DNA of 64,000 nt from Kordia periserrulae (lineage in GTDB: Bacteria; Bacteroidota; Bacteroidia; Flavobacteriales; Flavobacteriaceae), in contig NZ_QBKT01000001.1 in the NCBI RefSeq assembly GCF_003054265.1, positions 868,001 through 932,000 on the forward strand, read 5' to 3'. Made by a program: the position numbers and the translations under genes. Shown here piece by piece: positions 39,076 through 47,061 of the stretch; position 1 is the first letter of the stretch; every line of letters begins with the position of its first letter. The notes beneath the pieces were generated by a model. It did no database searches and had not been told where the DNA came from. It saw nothing but the letters and a program-made list of their open reading frames with translations.

Positions 39076-39110
39076 AAAAAATCATTACTACACTGCGGAA
39101 AAGAAAAAAT
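39076..39110 (+). repeat. Copy 2 of a 35 bp dispersed repeat
   Basis: 31 of 35 bases match 25389-25423. Both copies are on the plus strand in intergenic DNA, outside any gene. Confidence 0.6.
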
Positions 39111-39166
39111 CGCTCTTAGAAATATTCTCTTCACTAATTAGATGCTGTTTTTCACGCATTATGATT

Positions 39167-39228
39167 CCGTTAACACGATAGAATTTATATCTTTAGTACA
39201 TTAGTTGACATTTTACCGATAACACGAT
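39167..39228 (+). promoter_or_regulatory. Direct repeats and -7 box upstream of the TraB/GumN gene
   Basis: CCGTTAACACGAT (39167-39179) and CCGATAACACGAT (39216-39228) are 49 bases apart, flanking the -7-like TATCTTTA (39188-39195). This looks like a possible operator pair, but it may be chance. Confidence 0.35.
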
Positions 39229-39253
39229 TACCATTAAATTTTCTACCCTTTTT

Positions 39254-42200
39254 ATGCGATTTTATATTTCTCTTTTATTTCTGTGTTGTTCCACTTTTAT
39301 AGTTGCGCAAGAAGAAAAACAAAGTCTACTTTGGGAAGTTTCTGGAAACGGCATGGAAAAACCATCCTATTTGTATGGAACGATGCACGTAAGCAAGAAA
39401 GTCGCTTTCCGATTGGACGACGTGTTTTTTAAAGCCTTAGAAGCTGCTGAAACGGTGGCTTTGGAGTCTGATCCGACTACGTGGTTGGCGCATAATTATG
39501 AGCAAATGTCTGATATGTCACCTAGAGATTATGACTACAATAATTTTTACGACCGAAATTTTAATCCGCAGTTTCCTGAGAAAGAAGCAGTGCGACGTAT
39601 CATCCGATTTGACAACAGAATTATTAATGGATATTTGTATCGAAAGCAAGCTGGCGCAGACGATTTTGAGGAAGAAACCTACTTAGATATGTTTATTTAT
39701 CAAGCTGGGAAAAAGAATAACAAACCCATTATCAGCTTAGAAGATATTAAAGAATCACGGTATTTAACATCGCGCGCAGCCTATAATCCCATGAAGAAAA
39801 AACCTGATGAATGGGTACAAAAAATGTTTAAAGATCAAAGTCGCTACAAAGTTCAAGAAGATGCGTACCGCGATCGAAATATCGAATTGCTCGATTCTAT
39901 TGGAGCTGCTGTCAATACCAACTTTTATCGCGAACACATGTTGTACAAACGCAATGAAAATATGGTACGTGTGATGGATTCGCTGATGCAACACAAAACG
40001 GTGTTTGCTGGTGTTGGTGCGGCACATTTGGCTGGTGAAAAAGGCATGTTGCAAATGCTGGAAAATCTTGGCTACACTGTAAAACCGCTAACTTCTGAAC
40101 AAACAGACTATGCACTGAAAGCCAAAGTAGCTTTGGAAGATTTATATATAGCGCCCAAATTAAATACGTATAGCACGCCCGATGGTTTTATTACGATTAA
40201 AACTTTTGACGAACTTAGAGAGTTTGTGTATAAAGAACAAAAATTCTACCTCGCACCCGACATGACTAATGGCGCGTATTTGACCATTACACGATTGAAT
40301 ACCTACGATTATTTTCCAAAGAAAAAAGAAAAAGAAGCAATCACCTTAGCAGAAATTGATCCGTTGTTGTATGAAGATATTCCTGGCGATATTATTTCGA
40401 AAGAAAACTTTACAAGTCCGTTTCCAGGATTTAGCATTGTGAACAAAACCAAAAAAGGCGATTACCAAAAGTATCATATTTATAAAACGCCGCTGGAAAT
40501 AATTGTCATCAAATTTGGTGGAAAAAAAGATTTTGTGCTGCAATACGAAGAGGAAATTTTCGAATCAATTCAGTTTCAAAAACCTTCTGACGCATTGAAA
40601 ACGTACACGTCCGAATATCATAAATACGAGTTTTTGTTTCCAGCCAATTATATTTCTGACAATACTAAAAACGCAGGAAATAAGCTATTGCAAGCGGCTG
40701 TAAATGACGAATATTATTTTTTTAAGGAAGCCTTTGTAAGTGACCTTTCGTATATTGAAGAAGATGCGTTTGAAGCTGAGTATATTCACGAGAATTTTTA
40801 CAAGAAATTAGACCTTGAAAAGCTGCAAGGTGAGTTTGTTGATTTTCGCTATAAAAGTTATGAATCTTCTGCGATTGTGGATTCCATCACACAGAAAAAA
40901 ATCTATTTAAAAACGGTTGTAAAAGACGAAAGTTATTATTTGCTTGGTTTTATTGGGAATGATGCTCTAAAAGCGAAAACTTATTTTAATTCGTTCAAAC
41001 TAAAAACACCAAAATACGAGCAATTTAAAACAGTTATTGACACTGCTTTGCATTTTTCTGTATGGACAAATACCAAGCAACCATTGGCGCAACGCTCGTA
41101 CAAATCGCGATTTAATACGGATAAAAAGCCGTATAATGAGGAGCAAAAATTTTCGACATATACTTCCAAAAGCAATGAACAAATATTTGTAAGCAGAGTT
41201 AAATATCACGACTTGCAAATGTTTCACAATATTGATAGCGTATGGAATGGAATGGAACGTTTTTACAAATCGAGGCTTGTGATTGAAGATAAGAAACTTG
41301 AGCAAAAAAATGATATGTACATAAGTACGTATATTTTAAAAGACACCGCAAGTGCCAAGCGCATCTACCGAAAAAGCATTTTAAAAAAAGGAGTATTGTA
41401 TATGTTATCAACGCTGGAAGATTCCATTTCAGAACGTTCGGAATTTGTCAAAAACTTTTATGACACATTTACACCGCAAGATACCTTGCTTGGAAAAGAT
41501 GTCTTTGCAGATAAAACGGGAATTTTCTTTGATGGTATTAAAAACAACGACAGTATTGTATTGCAATCATACGATAATATCAAATTTTCAGATAAGCATG
41601 CAGAAGCCATCATGCATCTTTTAAAAACACATGAATTTCCTGAAGATCGTGAAAACATCAAAAACTACCTGATTACTTCGTTGGGGAAATTGAAAAATCC
41701 ACGTATTTATCCGTTTATCAAAAATTTGTATGTGGAAGCATACGACAAACCAACAACGCAAACCGCTATTTTAAGAATGCTGTTGCTTCAAGAAAATGAA
41801 GCATCTCACAAGCTGATATTGGAGGTACTAAAAAAGGATTTTCCGTTAGAGTCCAAAGCGACTAGCAGACTTTTTAAAGTTGGAAAAAAGAACTTGGAAC
41901 TCAAAAAAGAATTGTTCCCAGAATTGCTTGAATATTCTAGCATTCAAGAATATAAAACACCGATTTACGAGTTGCTGACACAACTGTGCGATAGCAATTA
42001 CGTAAAACCAAAAGTGTACAAAAAATATAAACATCAGTTGTTGACTGATGCAAAGATTGAAATAAAGCGAAACTTAGGAAAATCTAACTATTTTAAAGGA
42101 AATGATGCTTTAGAACGTTATGTAAAGTTGCTATTTCCGTATCGAAAAGATAAAAATGTAACAGATTTTTACAACAAATTGGTTACAACAGAATCAAGAG

Positions 42201-42703
42201 CTGCATTGACAACTTATTTTGCTTTGCTAGTTGAACATAAAGAATCCATTCCGCAAGAGTTGAAAGAGAAAACCTTGTACGAAGAAAAAGCATTGGCAAC
42301 TACCTTGTGGAAACTCGGAAAAAAAGACTTGCTCGGTATGGTGCCCGATTCGTTAAAAACCCAACAACGCTATGCAAAAGCTGGATTGGTAAGTCACTTA
42401 GGACTCGATAAAGAAAAAGACACTATTTCGTTTGTAAAAACGATTAAAGTACACAACGAAGATGGAGATATTACGATTTATTTCTTTGAAACTAAAGAAG
42501 AAAATCGCTATGGCGAAATGCAAAAATTGCATTATGTCGCTTTTCTTGACAAACCTGAGTTGACAATTGAACCATATTCATTCGACAATTCAAGAGGAAA
42601 GCGCATTTACGGGAATGAAATTGACGAAGAACTCTTTGAAGAAGCTGTAGAACGTGTAAAGTATAATAAGCGAAGGCGCATTAGCGGATTGTTACAATTT
42701 TAA
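39254..42703 (+). CDS. Large TraB/GumN family protein with long C-terminal extension
   Basis: 1149 aa. Signal peptide (1-18), then a TraB/GumN domain (about 22-290). Its first motif GTMH (42-45) and its second GVGAAHLAGEKG (about 250-262) are both present; these are the conserved histidine-containing motifs of the fold, which is proposed to be a metallo-hydrolase. The remaining 850 residues are unlike typical GumN proteins (about 300 aa): two beta-rich segments and then a helical part that may be HEAT-like repeats (about 780-1050). Many flavobacterial TraB proteins have such tails. Substrate unknown. Expected location is the periplasm or cell surface. Confidence 0.85.
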   Translation: MRFYISLLFLCCSTFIVAQEEKQSLLWEVSGNGMEKPSYLYGTMHVSKKVAFRLDDVFFKALEAAETVALESDPTTWLAHNYEQMSDMSPRDYDYNNFYDRNFNPQFPEKEAVRRIIRFDNRIINGYLYRKQAGADDFEEETYLDMFIYQAGKKNNKPIISLEDIKESRYLTSRAAYNPMKKKPDEWVQKMFKDQSRYKVQEDAYRDRNIELLDSIGAAVNTNFYREHMLYKRNENMVRVMDSLMQHKTVFAGVGAAHLAGEKGMLQMLENLGYTVKPLTSEQTDYALKAKVALEDLYIAPKLNTYSTPDGFITIKTFDELREFVYKEQKFYLAPDMTNGAYLTITRLNTYDYFPKKKEKEAITLAEIDPLLYEDIPGDIISKENFTSPFPGFSIVNKTKKGDYQKYHIYKTPLEIIVIKFGGKKDFVLQYEEEIFESIQFQKPSDALKTYTSEYHKYEFLFPANYISDNTKNAGNKLLQAAVNDEYYFFKEAFVSDLSYIEEDAFEAEYIHENFYKKLDLEKLQGEFVDFRYKSYESSAIVDSITQKKIYLKTVVKDESYYLLGFIGNDALKAKTYFNSFKLKTPKYEQFKTVIDTALHFSVWTNTKQPLAQRSYKSRFNTDKKPYNEEQKFSTYTSKSNEQIFVSRVKYHDLQMFHNIDSVWNGMERFYKSRLVIEDKKLEQKNDMYISTYILKDTASAKRIYRKSILKKGVLYMLSTLEDSISERSEFVKNFYDTFTPQDTLLGKDVFADKTGIFFDGIKNNDSIVLQSYDNIKFSDKHAEAIMHLLKTHEFPEDRENIKNYLITSLGKLKNPRIYPFIKNLYVEAYDKPTTQTAILRMLLLQENEASHKLILEVLKKDFPLESKATSRLFKVGKKNLELKKELFPELLEYSSIQEYKTPIYELLTQLCDSNYVKPKVYKKYKHQLLTDAKIEIKRNLGKSNYFKGNDALERYVKLLFPYRKDKNVTDFYNKLVTTESRAALTTYFALLVEHKESIPQELKEKTLYEEKALATTLWKLGKKDLLGMVPDSLKTQQRYAKAGLVSHLGLDKEKDTISFVKTIKVHNEDGDITIYFFETKEENRYGEMQKLHYVAFLDKPELTIEPYSFDNSRGKRIYGNEIDEELFEEAVERVKYNKRRRISGLLQF

Positions 42704-42746
42704 TGATATAGATTTGTTTCGACGTTTATACTGTTTGGAAATAATT

Positions 42747-42775
42747 GCTAGCGCGAGTTTGAAGCTCGCGCTAGC
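42747..42775. repeat. Hairpin GCTAGCGCGAG (copy 1)
   Basis: GCTAGCGCGAG / CTCGCGCTAGC, 11 bp stem, 7-base loop, 44 bases past the stop of the TraB gene. Its core is the same as in the hairpin at 44653-44680 on the other side of the PLP enzyme gene. Confidence 0.8.
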
Positions 42776-42781
42776 TTGTTC

Positions 42782-43009
42782 TAAATTAACGTGAGTTCGA
42801 CTTAAGAAATCACCATGCAATTCATAATTCACTGATAAATAACTAATTGTCAGTTCGAGCGCAGTCGAGAACAGCTAGGAATTGATAATTTCAAAGGAAT
42901 CTCGGTAGCTTCGCTCGGTATCTACGATAATGCTCGATTTGACATTGAGCATAATCTATTAGTAATCAGCCACATAATAGAATAGTTATATCGAACTCAC
43001 GTTAAATTA
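42782..43009. mobile_element. MITE-like element with 19 bp terminal inverted repeats
   Basis: The ends TAAATTAACGTGAGTTCGA (42782-42800) and TCGAACTCACGTTAAATTA (42991-43009) are inverted repeats with 18 of 19 bases matching after complementing. The 228 bp element contains no gene, but holds GTTCGAGCGCAGTCGAGAAC (42852-42871) and AATGCTC/GAGCAT (42929-42951). The right end includes the stop codon of the PLP enzyme gene. It looks like a small non-autonomous mobile element or a mosaic of intergenic repeats. This is the whole content of the 303 bp gap 42704-43006, apart from the hairpin at 42747. Confidence 0.55.
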
Positions 43010-44497
43010 ACTCAATACTTCTTCTTGCGTTACTGCATTTAATTCTTCTATTGTTATGGTATGATTTTTTTGGATGAGACTCGCAATTTTAAGCACTACT
43101 GCCGTAATTTGATTAGGTAAATTCATAATATGTGGACAAATGCGCAACGCTTCCGGATGCGGATTGTCACCTTTTCTTTCAGGAATAAACCCAACCGCAA
43201 AACGATTCTTTTCGTTTTTTTCTCCATACAAATCATTGTATAATTTTTCATGATTAATCGCGCCGTTTGGTGTTGTGATGCTAAATACCGTCACGCCATT
43301 GGAAAACTTTTGAGAAATTGGCGTTATATGCTCAACTTTCACACGAAGTCTTTCCGCCATCAATACTAACTTTTTTCGTAAATCGTCTTGTAAAAATTTA
43401 ACGCGTTCTTCTATACGTTTTGGATTGCTTCCATTAATTCTATTATGCGTGGCAATGGTTTGCCCCAAAGCATAAATATTGGCTTCGTCGCGTTGTCCAA
43501 GCAATTCAAATCGTGAAGTATCATTCGGTATCGTATCGCTAAATCCAATTTTTCCGTCATACGCGTGAATGCTAATGTCAAAATTTTGCGCGCGTTCAGG
43601 TTTCATGTAAAAGATGCCTGTTTCAAAAGGTCCCATCAACCATTTGTGCGAACTAGACGCAAAACTGTCACAATCTACACCTTTAACACCATTTTTTTCT
43701 TTCAAATTAATTTCCAATCCGCCCCAACTTACTGCGCCATCAATATGAATATGAATTTCTGGATATTCCGCTCGAACTCGTGCTACAATTTCTTTGGAAG
43801 GCATGCAAATTCCAGAAATATTGGAAACTTCTGAAAAACTCAGCATCACAATTTTTTCGCTCGATTGTCTAATAGCATCAATAATAACATCGCCGATTTC
43901 TTTCGTGATTTCAGCATCTGTACTATTGAAAAAATCAACGTCTTTTAAAGAAAACATCTTTACTTTTTTGGTGGAAGTCGCTCTTAATTTCCACACATTA
44001 TTATTTGTCGGATGATTTTCGTCCCACAAAAGTACTGCGTTGCCTTCCCAATGTTTATAGCCTTTTGAAAGCTGATTGTTAGCTTCACTTGTATTTCGAA
44101 CTAAAGCAATATTTTTAACGCCTGATTCCGAAACCGCACCTACATGATAACCAATCACTTTTCGAATGGTTTCTAAAATTTCGGTGTAGCGCTTTTTTCG
44201 CGATTGCATAGAAATATCTTCATTAAATTGTAATCGCAACGCGTTGATGCTTCGCAACACAGGAAAAAATGTAGGACATAAATTGGCAGAGTTCATCGGC
44301 TCTACTGTAAAGTTTGGCGTAACTCCGTTGTCAAAAAATAACTTTCGTACATCTGCCCAATCTATAGCAGCATCAATGTGTGAAGTTGGTGTAAAATCTT
44401 GTTGTAATTGTTGAAATTGTTCGTTGGTAATGAGTGATTTTTGTACTAATGTTTCCAAAAGTCCAAGCATGGTGGTTTGAATGGTGTTTGTTTCCAT
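43007..44497 (-). CDS. Class V aminotransferase-fold PLP-dependent enzyme
   Basis: 496 aa. The PLP lysine is Lys285 in SSSHKW, the ring-nitrogen Asp253 lies in HIDGAVSW. An N-terminal helical extension of about 50 residues precedes the fold. Its closest group by eye is the isopenicillin-N-epimerase/cysteine-desulfurase-like class; no SufS-type active-site Cys loop is clear, so neither activity is assigned. Flanked by a MITE-like element on the 3' side and a matching hairpin pair. A -7 box at 44632 lies upstream. Confidence 0.85.
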   Translation of the reverse strand: METNTIQTTMLGLLETLVQKSLITNEQFQQLQQDFTPTSHIDAAIDWADVRKLFFDNGVTPNFTVEPMNSANLCPTFFPVLRSINALRLQFNEDISMQSRKKRYTEILETIRKVIGYHVGAVSESGVKNIALVRNTSEANNQLSKGYKHWEGNAVLLWDENHPTNNNVWKLRATSTKKVKMFSLKDVDFFNSTDAEITKEIGDVIIDAIRQSSEKIVMLSFSEVSNISGICMPSKEIVARVRAEYPEIHIHIDGAVSWGGLEINLKEKNGVKGVDCDSFASSSHKWLMGPFETGIFYMKPERAQNFDISIHAYDGKIGFSDTIPNDTSRFELLGQRDEANIYALGQTIATHNRINGSNPKRIEERVKFLQDDLRKKLVLMAERLRVKVEHITPISQKFSNGVTVFSITTPNGAINHEKLYNDLYGEKNEKNRFAVGFIPERKGDNPHPEALRICPHIMNLPNQITAVVLKIASLIQKNHTITIEELNAVTQEEVLS

Positions 44498-44631
44498 ACG
44501 ATTGCTATTTAATTGTGTTTCTTACTCGTTATAGGTTTTTCAGATATCACCTTTTCTTAAACACAAATTTGGACAGAAATAGCACGCCAAAACAGACCAG
44601 GACTACGGAAAATACCATTGCGGATAGTACG

Positions 44632-44639
44632 CAAAAGTA
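44632..44639 (-). promoter_or_regulatory. -7 box for the PLP enzyme gene
   Basis: TACTTTTG on the minus strand, 135 bases upstream of the ATG at 44497. A distant start like this leaves a long leader, so it is only a candidate. Confidence 0.35.
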
Positions 44640-44652
44640 CCGTATTTATACG

Positions 44653-44680
44653 CTAGCGCGAGTGTACAAACTCGCGCTAG
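44653..44680. repeat. Hairpin CTAGCGCGAGT (copy 2)
   Basis: CTAGCGCGAGT / ACTCGCGCTAG, 11 bp stem, 6-base loop, between the PLP enzyme gene and the AraC gene (30 bases from the AraC stop). The core stem is identical to the copy at 42747. Confidence 0.8.
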
Positions 44681-44710
44681 TATTTTAGTAATGTAAAAAT
44701 AAAACGTGTA

Positions 44711-45598
44711 CTAACCAGCACTCGATAAAATATACTTTTTGGGCGTAGTTCCGTACTTCTTTTTAAACGCAGAAATAAAATGACTTGCCGTGCTGTAACC
44801 TACTTTTAGTCCGACTTCGTTTACGTTGTAACTTCCGGTTTCTAACAACTTACGCGCGTATTCCATTTTATAATCAAACAAAAAGCTAAAGACAGAATCG
44901 CCGTAAATTTGCTTAAAGCCTTCTTTCAACTTCTTAATATTCAGTCCGACTTCATTAGCGAGTTCTTGTAAACTTGGCGGTTCTGCCATGTTTGCAATCA
45001 CAATATCTTTTGCACGACGAATTTTTAATACGTTTTCTTCATCTACCAAAAACGGACATTGCTCAATATCGGCGTCTTCACTTCTATTAAAATACAAGCT
45101 CAGCAATTCGTACGCTTTGCCTTTTAAATATAATTTTTTGATGGACGGATGCATGTTATTATTCAACATCTGATTGAGCACAACCGCCATAATCGGCGTT
45201 ATTTTCTTATTGTCGTAATACTTTTTGTCTTTCTTATCCGCGTCTAAAAAGTGAATATAATTGGCTTCTGTAGAAAATAACGAGTGAAATTTTTTAATCG
45301 GTAACAACACCGAAATCAACCACGTTTTCGGACTTAAATCTACATTGATTGGCAAGTCTGTTTGCGGATTATACAGCAATAGCGCATGCTCGTCCAGCAC
45401 GTTAAACGAATACCGCCCATTATTAAAATTAAACTTACATTCGCCCTTCACACAAAAATGAAATTGAATAAAACTACTATCAATTTCACGTATCAATTGT
45501 TGGGTTTCATCACTATCATTTTGAAGCTTTAAAATGTAAAAACCATCTTCAACCTGAGTTTCTTTTAAAGTACTTTGAGCGTTATTTTTTTCTTCCAT
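44711..45598 (-). CDS. AraC family transcriptional regulator next to the heme genes
   Basis: 295 aa. The N-terminal cupin-like part has FHFCVKGECKFNFNNGRYSF. The C-terminal helix-turn-helix pair (about 195-292) has LQELANEVGLNIKKLKEGFK and VGLKVGYSTASHFISAFKKKYG, and is well conserved. It is divergent from hemA with a 203 bp gap, a position that would let it control the heme operon. That control is inferred from position only. Confidence 0.9.
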   Translation of the reverse strand: MEEKNNAQSTLKETQVEDGFYILKLQNDSDETQQLIREIDSSFIQFHFCVKGECKFNFNNGRYSFNVLDEHALLLYNPQTDLPINVDLSPKTWLISVLLPIKKFHSLFSTEANYIHFLDADKKDKKYYDNKKITPIMAVVLNQMLNNNMHPSIKKLYLKGKAYELLSLYFNRSEDADIEQCPFLVDEENVLKIRRAKDIVIANMAEPPSLQELANEVGLNIKKLKEGFKQIYGDSVFSFLFDYKMEYARKLLETGSYNVNEVGLKVGYSTASHFISAFKKKYGTTPKKYILSSAG

Positions 45599-45774
45599 AA
45601 GTAGAAATACCTGTTTTTATCTTATTTAGAACGATTCTATGTTAGATAGCCTAAAAAGCCTTATTTTGCAGTAAAATTACAACATTCTAGATGTTTTTCA
45701 GAAGAATCACATCTAAAAAACTTATAACGACATAAAAAGTCCTTTGAGCGTTATTTTTATTTCACTTTGAATAA

Positions 45775-45782
45775 TATTTTTG
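45775..45782 (+). promoter_or_regulatory. -7 box for hemA
   Basis: TATTTTTG, a match to TAnnTTTG, 19 bases upstream of the hemA ATG at 45802. Confidence 0.45.
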
Positions 45783-45801
45783 TTATCGATTTTGAATCCT
45801 C

Positions 45802-47061
45802 ATGAAGCAATACAATATTTCAAAACATAATTCTTTCTACTGTGTAGGTCTTAGCTATCAAAAAGCTGAGGCGCATATTCGAGGTAAATTTAGTTTGACC
45901 GATACTGCACAAGCTTCCATTCTTGAAACGACAAAAGTACAACATATTGGTGATGGCGCGTTGATTATTTCTACGTGTAATAGAACAGAAATTTATGGTT
46001 TTGCTTCACATCCATGTCAATTTATCAAATTATTATGTGATTACTCGAACGGAACAGCCGAAGAGTTTGAAAAAGTAGCGTATATCTACAAAAACAAAGA
46101 CGCTATCAATCACATGTTTTCTGTTGGAAGTGGTTTGGATAGTCAAATTTTAGGTGATTTTGAAATCATTTCGCAACTTAAAAAAGGATTCAAAGCGTCG
46201 CAAAAAGTTGGATTGATTAACGGTTTTATGGAGCGTTTGGTCAATGCGGTCATTACTGCGAGCAAGCGTATCAAAAACGAAACTGAAATCTCTTCTGGCG
46301 CGACATCCGTAGCGTTTGCTTCGGTACAGTACATTTTAAGAAATGTTGAAAATATCTCTGAAAAGAACATTCTCCTTTTCGGAACTGGGAAAATTGGTCG
46401 CAATACCTGTGAAAATTTGGTAAAACATACCAAAAACAATCACATTACACTCATTAATAGAACCAAAGACAAAGCTGAAAAAATTGCAGGTAAGTTTAAC
46501 CTAACCGTAAAAGATTACGCAGCACTTTCTGAAGAAATCCAAAAAGCAGATGTATTAATTGTGGCTACAGGCGCACATCGCCCAACAGTTTCTAAAGAAG
46601 ACATTTTAACAAATAAAGAACTCTTAATTTTAGATTTATCGATTCCTGAAAATGTATCACGTAATGTAACGGAATTGGAAAATGTAAATTTAGTTCATTT
46701 AGATGCATTATCGCAAATTACCGATGAAACTTTAGAGCGTAGAAAAGCAGATGTTCCCAAAGCAGAAGCTATTATTGCTGAAGTAAAATCTGAGTTCAAT
46801 TCGTGGCTAGAAACGCGTAAGTTTGCACCAACTATCAAAGCGTTAAAACAAAAATTAACGGCAATCAAAAATGCTGAACTCGATTTCCAACGCAAAAAAA
46901 TTAATGATTTTGACGAATCACAAGCGGAAATCATCAGCAATAGAATCATTCAAAAAATAACTACACAATTTGCCAATCATCTCAAAGATGATAATACAAC
47001 TTCAGAAGAAAGTGTAGCCTTGATACAAAAAGTATTTCAATTGGAAAATAACTCGCTATGA
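45802..47061 (+). CDS. hemA: Glutamyl-tRNA reductase
   Basis: 419 aa. Makes glutamate-1-semialdehyde from glutamyl-tRNA with NADPH, the first committed step of the C5 route. The catalytic Cys59 is in STCNRTEIY. The Rossmann motif LLFGTGKIGRNT sits near residue 190, and the C-terminal helical dimerisation domain follows. Its TGA overlaps the hemC ATG by four bases (ATGA), showing translational coupling. Confidence 0.97.
   Translation: MKQYNISKHNSFYCVGLSYQKAEAHIRGKFSLTDTAQASILETTKVQHIGDGALIISTCNRTEIYGFASHPCQFIKLLCDYSNGTAEEFEKVAYIYKNKDAINHMFSVGSGLDSQILGDFEIISQLKKGFKASQKVGLINGFMERLVNAVITASKRIKNETEISSGATSVAFASVQYILRNVENISEKNILLFGTGKIGRNTCENLVKHTKNNHITLINRTKDKAEKIAGKFNLTVKDYAALSEEIQKADVLIVATGAHRPTVSKEDILTNKELLILDLSIPENVSRNVTELENVNLVHLDALSQITDETLERRKADVPKAEAIIAEVKSEFNSWLETRKFAPTIKALKQKLTAIKNAELDFQRKKINDFDESQAEIISNRIIQKITTQFANHLKDDNTTSEESVALIQKVFQLENNSL

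Larger units (their letters stand above)
38682..39253. other. 572 bp intergenic stretch with repeat remnants
   Basis: No gene is seen between the hemH promoter box and the TraB/GumN gene. It holds a stretch (38833-38884) of the type TTTCTTTGCTCGCCC plus a purine-rich half, which resembles the dispersed intergenic repeats I know from flavobacteria, an imperfect inverted pair GTTCGTGAGTTT/GAACTCATGAA (38899-38934), copy 2 of the 35 bp repeat (39076-39110), and the candidate promoter and operator of the TraB gene. Confidence 0.5.
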
